NCBI GenBank assembly: GCA_946185485.1
Contig: CAMHJQ010000019.1
Coordinates: forward strand, 1-60,606
DNA: 60,606 bases
Source of the DNA: an uncultured Prevotellaceae bacterium
Lineage (GTDB): Bacteria; Bacteroidota; Bacteroidia; Bacteroidales; Bacteroidaceae
Direction of reading: 5' to 3'
In this document: piece after piece, positions 49,886 through 58,089 of the stretch
Layout: the number at the start of each line of letters is the position of its first letter
How positions within the stretch are numbered: the stretch's first letter is position 1
Notes under the pieces: generated by a model
Told to the model about the DNA's origin: nothing
Databases searched by the model: none
The model's input: the letters and a program-made list of their open reading frames with translations, nothing else
Translations under genes and position numbers: made by a program

Positions 49886-51076
49886 TTACAGCAGGTTCAT
49901 CGTGTCGGTAGCAATCATCAGCTCCTCGTCGGTGGGGATGACGACAACCTTGACCTTGGAATCGTCTGCGGAGATGACAGCCTCCTCGCCACGGACGTTG
50001 TTCTTCGACTCGTCGAACTTGACACCCAGGAACTCCAAGCCCTTGCAAACCTCAGAACGCATGCTGATCTGGTTCTCGCCAACACCGGCAGTGAAGACGA
50101 TGACGTCCAGGCCACCCATGGCAGCAGCATAGGCACCGATGTACTTCTTGATACGATAGAAATACATGTCCTGAGCCAACTTGGCCTTCGGGTCGCCAGC
50201 CTTGGCAGCATTCTCCACGTCGCGCATATCGCTGGAGCCACCGGTAATGCCGGCTACGCCGCTCTTCTTGTTCAGCAGGTTCGACATGCCGTCAGCATCC
50301 AGGCCAAGCTTCTTCTCGATGAAGGTCACAGCACCACCGTCGATGTCACCAGAACGGGTACCCATGACGAGACCCTCCAACGGGGTGAGACCCATCGAGG
50401 TGTCTATACACTTGCCATCGACCACAGCAGCAATAGAGCCACCATTACCAATGTGGCAGGTTACCATCTTGGTGCCCTCGGCGGGAATGCCCAGGAACTC
50501 GCAGGCACGAGCACTGACATAGCGGTGAGAGGTGCCGTGGAAGCCGTAACGGCGGATGCCGTACTTCTCGTAGAGCTCGTAAGGGATGGCGTACATATAA
50601 GCCTTCGGGGGCATGGTCTGATGGAAGGCGGTGTCGAATACGCCCACCTGAGGCAGGCCAGGCATCAGTTCCTTCACAGCGTTCACACCCTTCAGGTTGG
50701 CAGGGTTGTGCAGGGGAGCCAGGTCAGAGCACTCCTCGAAAGCCTTCAGCACCTCATCGGTGAGGATGACGGACTTATTGAACTTCTCGCCACCATGCAC
50801 CATACGGTGACCGACAGCGTCAATCTCATCGAGACTCTTGATGACACCAATCTCAGGATCGGTGAGCAACGAGAAAATGAATTTCACACCCTCGGTATGC
50901 TCGGGAATGTCGTGCATGATCTGCTTCTTCTCGCCATTGGCCAGCTTTACCTTCACAAAGGCACCGTCCAAGCCCACACGCTCAGCACCGCCACTGGTCA
51001 TCACGGACTTATCGTCCATGTTATACAATGCATATTTAATAGAACTGCTGCCACAGTTTAGAACTAAAATCTTCAT
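49886..51076 (-). CDS. ackA: Acetate kinase
   Basis: 396 residues; interconverts acetyl-phosphate and acetate with ATP, the ATP-yielding end of acetate fermentation. Family landmarks: MKILVLNCGSSSIKYAL, GHRMVHGGEKF, VFDTAFHQTMP, RRYGFHGTSHRYV, HIGNGGSIAAV, GLTPLEGLVMGTRSGDIDGG and FTAGVGENQ. Lies 28 bases after pta on the same strand, so one operon; a strong terminator follows. Confidence 0.98.
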   Translation of the reverse strand: MKILVLNCGSSSIKYALYNMDDKSVMTSGGAERVGLDGAFVKVKLANGEKKQIMHDIPEHTEGVKFIFSLLTDPEIGVIKSLDEIDAVGHRMVHGGEKFNKSVILTDEVLKAFEECSDLAPLHNPANLKGVNAVKELMPGLPQVGVFDTAFHQTMPPKAYMYAIPYELYEKYGIRRYGFHGTSHRYVSARACEFLGIPAEGTKMVTCHIGNGGSIAAVVDGKCIDTSMGLTPLEGLVMGTRSGDIDGGAVTFIEKKLGLDADGMSNLLNKKSGVAGITGGSSDMRDVENAAKAGDPKAKLAQDMYFYRIKKYIGAYAAAMGGLDVIVFTAGVGENQISMRSEVCKGLEFLGVKFDESKNNVRGEEAVISADDSKVKVVVIPTDEELMIATDTMNLL

Positions 51077-51104
51077 AGTTACTTTTTTATTCCTTTCTCA
51101 CAAT

Positions 51105-52115
51105 TTATTTCTTAGCGTCCATTGCCTGGCAAGCTGTGATGGCAATCATGTAGTAGATGTCGTCGACAGAACAGCCACGGGAGAGGTCGTTCACAGGACG
51201 GGCGATACCCTGAAGGATTGGGCCGATGGCGATAGCGTCACCTAAGCGCTGAACCATCTTATAGCCAATGTTTCCTACCTCGAGGTTGGGGAATACGAGT
51301 ACATTTGCCTTACCGGCGATGTCAGAACCGGGGGCCTTCTTGGCACCTACAGAAGGAACGAGTGCTGCATCAGCCTGCAACTCACCGTCAATCTTCAGGT
51401 CAGGAGCCATCTCCTTGGCCAGACGAGTAGCCTCGATCACCTTGTCACAGACCTCATGCTTGGCGGATCCCTTCGTTGAGAAACTCAGCATAGCCACGCG
51501 AGGCTCTGCGAAGCCGGCAACTGACTTGGCTGTCTGGGCAGTACAAACGGCAATCTGAGAGAGCTGAGCAGCATCAGGCATGGGCGTTACAGCCACGTCA
51601 CCCACTACGAGCACGCCATCCTCACCATACTGCTTCTGCTTCGAGATGAGCAGCAGGCCACCGCTGACGCAGGTAATGCCGGGCTGGCACTTGATGATCT
51701 GCAGGGCAGGACGCAGCGTGTCGCCAGTCGTTGACAGCGCACCGCTGATCTGACCGTCAGCACCCTCGGTCTTGATAATCATGCATCCGAGATACAGCGG
51801 ATTCTTGATGAGTTTGCGAGCTTCCTCGATGGTCATGCCCTTCGACTTGCGAATCTCAGCCAGTTTCTCGGCCAGCTCCTCGCTCTTCTCATAGTTCTCC
51901 GGGTCGATGAGGGTAGCCTTACCGATGTTGGTGAGCCCCTTCTCCTTGGCCAAAGCCTCTACCTTGGCGGGGTTGCCAATGAGGATGATGTCAGCGAGTT
52001 CGTCAGCCAAAGCCTTGTCGGCTGCACACAGTGTACGCTCCTCCTCAGCCTCGGGGAGCACGATGCGCTGCTTGTTACTCTTAGCACGCGCTACGATTTG
52101 ACTTAATAAATCCAT
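51105..52115 (-). CDS. pta: Phosphate acetyltransferase
   Basis: 336-residue short form with only the PTA catalytic domain (no DRTGG regulatory domain). Makes acetyl-phosphate from acetyl-CoA. KQRIVLPEAEEERTLCAADKAL at the start, then GCMIIKTEGADGQISGALSTTGDTLRPALQIIK and VFPNLEVGNIGYKMVQRLGDAIAIGPILQG. With ackA it forms the acetate pathway; its own -7 box lies at 52158. Confidence 0.97.
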   Translation of the reverse strand: MDLLSQIVARAKSNKQRIVLPEAEEERTLCAADKALADELADIILIGNPAKVEALAKEKGLTNIGKATLIDPENYEKSEELAEKLAEIRKSKGMTIEEARKLIKNPLYLGCMIIKTEGADGQISGALSTTGDTLRPALQIIKCQPGITCVSGGLLLISKQKQYGEDGVLVVGDVAVTPMPDAAQLSQIAVCTAQTAKSVAGFAEPRVAMLSFSTKGSAKHEVCDKVIEATRLAKEMAPDLKIDGELQADAALVPSVGAKKAPGSDIAGKANVLVFPNLEVGNIGYKMVQRLGDAIAIGPILQGIARPVNDLSRGCSVDDIYYMIAITACQAMDAKK

Positions 52116-52157
52116 AGTTTGTTTATTGATTTAAATGATACTATTTTAATTGGTGTG

Positions 52158-52165
52158 CAAAGATA
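52158..52165 (-). promoter_or_regulatory. -7 box for pta-ackA
   Basis: TATCTTTG on the minus strand, 42 bases before the pta ATG at 52115. Confidence 0.6.
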
Positions 52166-52170
52166 CGAAT

Positions 52171-52205
52171 TAATTATCAATTATCGATTATCCATTATCA
52201 ATTTT
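52171..52205. repeat. ATTATCCATT-type intergenic repeat, between cdaA and pta
   Basis: TAATTATCAATTATCGATTATCCATTATC-like units, AT-rich, upstream of the pta promoter. Matches the coaD/ruvB gap copy and the copy inside the GH3 gene. Confidence 0.65.
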
Positions 52206-52218
52206 TAAGCGTTTACGT

Positions 52219-52995
52219 TTACGCCATTTCCTGTGTCAGGATGCTTTCCAGTTTCTCGGCCGTCAGGCGCAACTGGAATTCGCCGTTCATGGCTACGCTG
52301 ATGCCTCCCGTTTCCTCAGAGACAACGATGGCGATGCAGTCGCTTTCGTGGCTGATGCCTAAGGCTGCACGGTGTCGCAAACCCAGTTCCTTGGGGATGT
52401 TCAGGTCGTGGCTGACGGGCAGGATGCAGCCGGCAGCCACAATCTGCTGGTTGCCAATGACCATGGCACCGTCGTGGAGTGGAGAGTTCTTGAAAAAGAT
52501 GTTCTCGATGAGTCGCTGGTTGACGGCAGCATTGATGCGCTCACCTGTGATGATGATGTCGTCGAGAGGGGTGTTGCGCTGGATGACAATGAGTGCTCCA
52601 ACCTTTTTCTTGCTCATGGACATGCAGGACATGACAATGGGCATGATGATTTGCTTGATTTTCTCCGTTCCCTGCTTCTTGTCACCGGTATTGAACAACT
52701 TACGGATGGCTTTCATGCGCTGGTGGGCTCCCAGATTGTATAGGAACTTCCGGATATCGTCCTGAAAGAGCACAATCAGCACGATGACACCTACTGACAC
52801 CAACTTGTCCATGATAGCTCCCATCAGTTTCATCTCCAACACCTGCGACACCAGCAGCCATAGTACGACAAACACCAGAATGCCCATGAAGACATTCAGG
52901 GAGCGCGACTCCTTCATGAGCCTATAAGCGTAGAACAGCATCAAGGCCATCAGGACAATGTCGATAATATCTTTTATTCCGAATTCAAAAAACAC
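52219..52995 (-). CDS. cdaA: Diadenylate cyclase (CdaA/DacA type)
   Basis: Membrane-bound c-di-AMP synthase, 258 residues. About three N-terminal transmembrane helices (IDIVLMALMLFYAYRLM, LNVFMGILVFVVLWLLV, LVSVGVIVLIVLFQDDIR) precede the DAC domain, which has the catalytic LHDGAMVI and the ATP-binding RHRAALGIS. The start is GTG at 52995 (FFEFGIKDII), 25 bases after folP. The folP-cdaA order is common in Bacteroidetes. c-di-AMP likely controls potassium and osmotic balance. Confidence 0.94.
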   Translation of the reverse strand: MFFEFGIKDIIDIVLMALMLFYAYRLMKESRSLNVFMGILVFVVLWLLVSQVLEMKLMGAIMDKLVSVGVIVLIVLFQDDIRKFLYNLGAHQRMKAIRKLFNTGDKKQGTEKIKQIIMPIVMSCMSMSKKKVGALIVIQRNTPLDDIIITGERINAAVNQRLIENIFFKNSPLHDGAMVIGNQQIVAAGCILPVSHDLNIPKELGLRHRAALGISHESDCIAIVVSEETGGISVAMNGEFQLRLTAEKLESILTQEMA

Positions 52996-53020
52996 CGTAT
53001 TAGAATTTACGAATTGACGA

Positions 53021-53887
53021 TTAACTATTGATTGTGGGCTGCGAGTTGTTGCAGCACGAAGCCGCCACTATCCTTACGCACTCCACCGCCTCGCGGACGT
53101 CGTGGACCCTCAGGATGGACGCCCCCTTCAGCAGTGCCAGCGTGTTCAGCGCGGTTGTGCCGTTCAGCGCCTGCTCGGGCTGGATGTCCAGCAGGCGGTT
53201 GATCATCGACTTCCGCGAGATGCCCACCAGTATGGGCAGTCCCGTCATCTGCATCTGCTCCAGGCCGTTCATGACGGCATAGTTCTCCTCCAGCGTCTTC
53301 CCGAAACCAAAGCCCGGGTCGAGGATGATGTCCTTCTGTCCCATCGACCTCAGTGTGTCGGTGGCCTTGGCGCAGTCCAGCAGGATGTCGCGCACATTGC
53401 TCTTCCACGACATATAGATATAAGGAACGCCCAGGCGGCTGACCATGCGGAACATCTGGGTGTTTTCGCTTTGGGAGTGTGGCGTTGCAATGCCTGTGGA
53501 TGGTGGTGTGTCGACTGACCCGCCAACGTCGTTGATGATGTCTGCGCCAAACTCCTCGACCACCATCCGCGCCACGTCAGGACGGAAGGTGTCGACGCTC
53601 ACGACAGCCTCGGGAGCCTCGCGCCGTACAATGGCCAGTGCCGTCCGCAGCCGTGCCATCTCCTCTGCCTCGCTGACCGCCTTGCTGCCGGGGCGTGTCG
53701 AGCAGGCCCCCACATCGATGATGCTGGCGCCTTCGGTGAGTATCTGCTGTGTCCGGTTTGCGATGTCGTGCTCCGTCTGTTGCCTGCTGGCAGCATAGAA
53801 GGAGTCAGGTGTAGCATTGAGAATGCCCATCACCTGCGGCTCTGCCAAAGACAGTAATCTTCCGTTGCAATTCAGCGTATAGTCCAT
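53021..53887 (-). CDS. folP: Dihydropteroate synthase
   Basis: 288 residues from MDYTLNCNGRLLSL; joins pterin and p-aminobenzoate in folate synthesis (the sulfonamide target). MGILNATPDSFY, DVGACSTRPGS, DIINDVGG and ILDPGFGFGKT are the signature stretches. Between INDVGG and MFRMVSRLGVPYI there is an extra run (VDTPPSTGIATPHSQSENT) about 15 residues longer than usual, GC-rich and without conserved residues. Start 53887 is favoured: the -7 box is at 53896. The MGVYKKKR start upstream overlaps it. Confidence 0.93.
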   Translation of the reverse strand: MDYTLNCNGRLLSLAEPQVMGILNATPDSFYAASRQQTEHDIANRTQQILTEGASIIDVGACSTRPGSKAVSEAEEMARLRTALAIVRREAPEAVVSVDTFRPDVARMVVEEFGADIINDVGGSVDTPPSTGIATPHSQSENTQMFRMVSRLGVPYIYMSWKSNVRDILLDCAKATDTLRSMGQKDIILDPGFGFGKTLEENYAVMNGLEQMQMTGLPILVGISRKSMINRLLDIQPEQALNGTTALNTLALLKGASILRVHDVREAVECVRIVAASCCNNSQPTINS

Positions 53888-53895
53888 ACCGCTTG

Positions 53896-53903
53896 CAAAG
53901 ATA
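53896..53903 (-). promoter_or_regulatory. -7 box for folP-cdaA, very close to the start
   Basis: TATCTTTG on the minus strand, with eight bases before the folP ATG, so the leader would be only a few bases. It also rules out the longer in-frame start at 53926. Confidence 0.55.
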
Positions 53904-53935
53904 CGTTTTTTTTTGTAAACGCCCAAAGTTTTTCC

Positions 53936-54838
53936 CTAATATTCTACGTAGGGCTCGAGGCGCCGGATGGCTTCGGGCGGGAAGTCGGTGGAGAGACGGA
54001 GGTCGTTGAGACTGTTCAGCTTGCCGTGCAGGCGGCGGTAGTCGACGATGGCCTTGGCCTGGTAGTAGTTGATGTAAGGGTGCTGGCGCAGTTGCTGGAG
54101 CGTGAGCCTGTTGACGTTCAGCTTCTGGGGACTGGCATGCACGGTGAAATACTGTTTGGCATCCTGCGGGAAGTTCTCTATCTCGTCCAGCTGGTCGATG
54201 CTGACGTAGCCGCCCAGCCTACTGCCGTGGCGAACGATTTGCCGGGCATAGTAGGAGCCAATGCCGGGCACCCTCATCAGTTGGGCAGTGTCGGTGGTAT
54301 TCAGTTCGATGTGTTCGCCGGATTTGATTTTGACGGGATAGCGCAAGGCGGCAGGACTGTGCAGGGTGTCGCGTACGGAGTGCGACGAGTCGCGCTGCTG
54401 GCGTTTGTCTACCAGCGTCGAGGCGGGCAGGTAGTCGGGCGAGATGCGGATGTAAGGTTCCAGTTCGCGGTACTGCTTGACGGTGAGGCCATAGAGACGG
54501 GCAAAGTCCTCCTTGCGGCGGTAGATGCCACCCCGGGAACGATATTTGTAGATGTTGCGCACCTGCCAGGGTTGCAGGCCGAGTCGCAGCAGTTGCGTGG
54601 AGTCGGCAGTGTTAGGGTCAAAGGCGAAACGTTCTGCCAGACGGTCGTTCTCCACTTGATACGGTGTATGTCTGGAGGTCTGTGTACGACGTGCTGCAGA
54701 CGAGTCACGGACCGATGGGATGCTGTCTGCCGATGACGTGGTGTGCCCGTCATCGCTGCCGAAGAAGTAGAGGGCGATGAATGCCAGTGTTGCTATGGCA
54801 ATGGCTGCGGAGGCTATCTTCCGGTCGCTACGGTTCAT
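53936..54838 (-). CDS. Helix-hairpin-helix (ComEA-like) membrane-anchored protein
   Basis: 300 residues; one N-terminal transmembrane segment (IASAAIAIATLAFIALYFF) then a Ser/Thr-rich linker. Three helix-hairpin-helix-type repeats follow: FDPNTADSTQLLRLGLQPWQVRNIYKYRSRGG, IELNTTDTAQLMRVPGIGSYYARQIVRHG and LNVNRLTLQQLRQHPYINYYQAKAIVDYR. Such domains bind DNA non-specifically and resemble ComEA, although here they are tripled. Its start overlaps the stop of the NSS transporter by four bases. Confidence 0.82.
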   Translation of the reverse strand: MNRSDRKIASAAIAIATLAFIALYFFGSDDGHTTSSADSIPSVRDSSAARRTQTSRHTPYQVENDRLAERFAFDPNTADSTQLLRLGLQPWQVRNIYKYRSRGGIYRRKEDFARLYGLTVKQYRELEPYIRISPDYLPASTLVDKRQQRDSSHSVRDTLHSPAALRYPVKIKSGEHIELNTTDTAQLMRVPGIGSYYARQIVRHGSRLGGYVSIDQLDEIENFPQDAKQYFTVHASPQKLNVNRLTLQQLRQHPYINYYQAKAIVDYRRLHGKLNSLNDLRLSTDFPPEAIRRLEPYVEY

Positions 54839-56193
54839 AGGACACCCAGTTGGTGGAGGAATATCAGCGAGATGCAGATGGGACAGACGTAGCGTACGGC
54901 AAACAGGTAGACACCGACAAACCGGTTTCTGAGTGTTCCTCCATTGGTGAGCTCGTCATGTACTACCTGTTTCGGGATGTACCATCCCACAAAGAAGCAC
55001 GTCAGCATGCTCCCCAGCGGCAGCAGCACGTTGGCCGTCAACTGGTCGCAGAACTCCATGAGCGAGGAGCCCCACACCTGTAAGTCAGGCCATGCACCTG
55101 TCGACAGCGCACAGAACACACAGATGACGGAACAGACGGTGGTGATGACGCATGCTGAGCGCTTGCGTGACCAGTTCATTTCCTCAGAGAAGAATGCCGT
55201 GCCTATCTCATGCATGGAGATGGTGGACGTCAGGGCGGCAAAGACGAGCAGCGCATAGAACATCACGCTGACGACGTAGCCCGCGACGGGCATGGCGGCA
55301 AAAGCTTGTGAAAAGACGTTTGGCAGGGTGATGAAGATGAGCGATGGCCCACTGTCGGGGCTGACCCCCACCGAGGCCGCTGCCGGGAAGATGATGAGTC
55401 CTGACAAGATGGCTATCAGGGTGTCGAGTATGGCAATCTGCCGTGCGGAACCCAAGAGGTCCGTCTCCTTTGAGAAATAGCTGGCGTAAGTACACAGGAC
55501 AGCCGTTCCTAAGGACAGCGAGAAGAACGCCTGCCCCAGTGCATCGAGGAAGACGAGGCTATTGATTTTGGAGAAGTCGGGCATCAGCAGGAACTTGACA
55601 CCTTCGATGGCTCCAGGCAGCAGGCACGAGACAATCATCAGAAATATCAGCAATAGAATCAAGATGGGCATCAACAGCTTTGACACCCGTTCAATACCGC
55701 TACGCACTCCACGAATCACTACAAGATGCGTCAGCAGCACGAAGCCTACGCCCCAGAGGACCGGCTTGACGGGTGACGACGAGAAGCTGACGAAGTAGTC
55801 TCTGACAAATTCCGCATTACCGTTTATCTCGCCGGCGATGGAGGCATAGAGGTATTGCAGGCACCAGCCTGCCACCACGGCATAGAACCCCAGGATGATG
55901 GTGGAGGTAAGAATGCCGAGATAGCCAACGAGCTTCCATGGCCGTCCGTTGGACAGGACGTCGAAAGCCCGTGCAGCGTTGGCCTGCGCATGACGTCCCA
56001 CGATGAATTCGTTGAGCATGCCAGGGATGCCCAGCAGGAAGATGCATGCTATGTAGATGATGATGAAGGCAGCGCCGCCGTTTTCTCCCGCCATATAGGG
56101 GAATCGCCACACGTTGCCCAGTCCAACGGCACTGCCTGCCGTTGCCAGCACAACACCCAGCTTGCTGCCAAAGTTGCCTCTTTCCGTATTCAT
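54835..56193 (-). CDS. NSS-family sodium-dependent amino-acid transporter, copy A
   Basis: 452-residue LeuT-fold sodium symporter (SNF/NSS family). LGVVLATAGSAVGLGNVWRFPYMAGENGGAAFIIIY, the sodium/substrate site of helix 1, is exact. About twelve hydrophobic segments follow. Its closest relative here is the next gene upstream; the two share most of their sequence, so this is a tandem duplication. Bacterial members usually move amino acids or tryptophan-like compounds. Stop overlaps the HhH gene. Confidence 0.92.
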   Translation of the reverse strand: MNTERGNFGSKLGVVLATAGSAVGLGNVWRFPYMAGENGGAAFIIIYIACIFLLGIPGMLNEFIVGRHAQANAARAFDVLSNGRPWKLVGYLGILTSTIILGFYAVVAGWCLQYLYASIAGEINGNAEFVRDYFVSFSSSPVKPVLWGVGFVLLTHLVVIRGVRSGIERVSKLLMPILILLLIFLMIVSCLLPGAIEGVKFLLMPDFSKINSLVFLDALGQAFFSLSLGTAVLCTYASYFSKETDLLGSARQIAILDTLIAILSGLIIFPAAASVGVSPDSGPSLIFITLPNVFSQAFAAMPVAGYVVSVMFYALLVFAALTSTISMHEIGTAFFSEEMNWSRKRSACVITTVCSVICVFCALSTGAWPDLQVWGSSLMEFCDQLTANVLLPLGSMLTCFFVGWYIPKQVVHDELTNGGTLRNRFVGVYLFAVRYVCPICISLIFLHQLGVL

Positions 56194-56209
56194 CGCTCTC
56201 TCACTTTTG

Positions 56210-57592
56210 TCAGTTCAGTAGTCCCAACTGATGTAGGAAGATGAAGAGTATGCCTAGTGGACAGACATATTTCACCATGAAGAGATAGAAATGGAAGAAC
56301 TGTCCCCGTAGAGTCCCCTGGTTGGTGAACTCGTCACGTACCACCTTATGGGGTACGAACCATCCGATGAAGATGCAGGTGAGGAATCCCACCATCGGCA
56401 GGAATATCTGTCCGGTGATGAAGTCGAACCAGTCGAAGAGTGTTTCTCCGAGGAATGTCAGTGTGGTGTCCACTGCCCCCAATGACAGCGAGCAGATGGC
56501 TCCGATGATGGCCGTGGCGACGGTGACGATGAGTGCCGCCTTCTTGCGGGAGATATCCAGCTCTTCCTGGAAGAAGGCCGTGGACACCTCATGTAGCGAC
56601 ATCAGCGACGTCAGTGCAGCCAGGGACAACAGCACAAAGAAGAGTAACGAGATGATGTATCCTAAGACCGGCATGGCGGCAAACGCCTGTGAAAAGACGT
56701 TGGGCAGGGTGATGAAGATGAGCGAGGGACCGCTGTCGGGGCTGACGCCCACCGAGAATGCTGCCGGGAATATCATCAGGCCAGCCAAGATGGCCACCAT
56801 GCTGTCGATAACGCCTATCTGTATGGCCGACTTGGTGAGGTTGGTCTGTTTGGAGAAATAGCTGGCATACGTGCATAGGCACCCCATGGCAATGCTCAGC
56901 GAGTAGAACGACTGTCCGAGGGCAGCCAGGAAGACGTCACTGTTGATTTTGGAGAAGTCCGGGTAAAAGAGGAACTCGATGCCCTTGTTGGCGTCAGGCA
57001 GCATGCAGGAGGCGACGACGATGACCAGCAGTAGCAGGAACAGCGTTGGCATCATGGCCTTCGACGCCCGTTCGATGCCGTTGCGCACACCGTGCTCGAT
57101 GATGAGGTAGGTGATAGCCAGGATGACGACCGTCCAGAGTACAGGCTTGACGGGGTCGGCAGAAAATTCGTTGAAATACTGCTGGAAGTAGTCGGGTGAT
57201 CCCGTCATGTATCCTGCCAGCGATGCCCATACATACTGTATGCACCATCCCGCCACGACGGCATAGTATCCTGTGATGAGGAATCCGGTCAGTACACCCA
57301 TGTATCCGATGAGTGACCATCCGTTGCCTTCTGCCAGTTTGTGGAATGCCCTTGCCGTGTTGCACTGTCCGTGGCGTCCGATGATGAACTCGCTGATCAT
57401 GCATGGTATTCCCAGCAGCAGTACGCATGCCACATAGATGATGATAAATACGGCACCGCCGTTTTCTCCCGCCATATAGGGGAATCGCCACACATTGCCG
57501 AGTCCTACGGCGCTTCCCGCCGTGGCCAATATGACGCCCAGGCGACTTCCGAAATTCGCCCTTTCGAGTTTTGTCATTTCCTGCTTTTCCAT
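56210..57592 (-). CDS. NSS-family sodium-dependent amino-acid transporter, copy B
   Basis: 460 residues, paralogue of the downstream transporter with the same LGVILATAGSAVGLGNVWRFPYMAGENGG motif and AFSVGVSPDSGPSLIFITLPNVF. The genes are 17 bases apart in one transcript from the -7 box at 57603. Copy B lacks the exact helix and loop lengths of copy A in the C-terminal half (GAVDTTLTFLGETLFDWFDFI). Two copies could differ in substrate or affinity. Confidence 0.92.
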   Translation of the reverse strand: MEKQEMTKLERANFGSRLGVILATAGSAVGLGNVWRFPYMAGENGGAVFIIIYVACVLLLGIPCMISEFIIGRHGQCNTARAFHKLAEGNGWSLIGYMGVLTGFLITGYYAVVAGWCIQYVWASLAGYMTGSPDYFQQYFNEFSADPVKPVLWTVVILAITYLIIEHGVRNGIERASKAMMPTLFLLLLVIVVASCMLPDANKGIEFLFYPDFSKINSDVFLAALGQSFYSLSIAMGCLCTYASYFSKQTNLTKSAIQIGVIDSMVAILAGLMIFPAAFSVGVSPDSGPSLIFITLPNVFSQAFAAMPVLGYIISLLFFVLLSLAALTSLMSLHEVSTAFFQEELDISRKKAALIVTVATAIIGAICSLSLGAVDTTLTFLGETLFDWFDFITGQIFLPMVGFLTCIFIGWFVPHKVVRDEFTNQGTLRGQFFHFYLFMVKYVCPLGILFIFLHQLGLLN

Positions 57593-57602
57593 AATCTGGC
57601 TG

Positions 57603-57610
57603 CAAAAGTA
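57603..57610 (-). promoter_or_regulatory. -7 box for the NSS transporter operon
   Basis: TACTTTTG on the minus strand with only ten bases before the ATG at 57592. Forms a divergent pair with the box at 57644. Confidence 0.5.
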
Positions 57611-57643
57611 CGAAAAAGTTTAGAGTTATTCCTATTTTCTTTG

Positions 57644-57651
57644 TACTTTTG
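57644..57651 (+). promoter_or_regulatory. -7 box for the VanZ-like gene
   Basis: TACTTTTG on the plus strand, 20 bases before the ATG at 57672. Confidence 0.6.
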
Positions 57652-57671
57652 CAGTCCAAACGACAAGAATT

Positions 57672-58088
57672 ATGAAGAAACCCCTTTTTATATTGCCCAT
57701 TGCGCTATCCATAGTCAGGCGCTACCCCCTTTCACTGCTGTGTATCGCGCTGATCTGGTTCCTGTCGCTGATGCCCTTTTTCCCCGAGACGCCGTTCGAC
57801 AATGTGCAGTTCATTGACAAGTGGACACATTTGGTGATGTACGGCGGTACCTGCGGCGTCATCTGGTGGGAGTACCTGCACCACCATCAGCAGCTGAACA
57901 AGAGGAAACTGCTGCTATGGCCCTTGTTAGGCATGATAGCATTAGGCGGTGTGATGGAGTTGCTGCAAGCCTACTGTACCACCACCCGCTCCGGCGAGTG
58001 GCTCGACTTCTATGCCGACACCGTTGGCGTATTGTTGGGCAACGGTGTCGGTTTGCTCATGAATGTTTTATACTTCAAGCGCCAATAA
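57672..58088 (+). CDS. VanZ-like membrane protein
   Basis: 138 residues with about four hydrophobic segments. FIDKWTHLVMYGGTCGVIWWEYL and ALGGVMELLQAYCTTTRSGEWLDFYADTVGVLLGNGVGL (the DKxxH...E.xQ...R.xxxxDxxxNxxGxxxG pattern) mark the VanZ family. VanZ confers low-level teicoplanin resistance in enterococci, but most bacterial members have unknown envelope roles. It starts 80 bases from the divergent transporter gene and ends one base from the convergent YGGGN gene. Confidence 0.85.
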   Translation: MKKPLFILPIALSIVRRYPLSLLCIALIWFLSLMPFFPETPFDNVQFIDKWTHLVMYGGTCGVIWWEYLHHHQQLNKRKLLLWPLLGMIALGGVMELLQAYCTTTRSGEWLDFYADTVGVLLGNGVGLLMNVLYFKRQ

Positions 58089-58089
58089 G

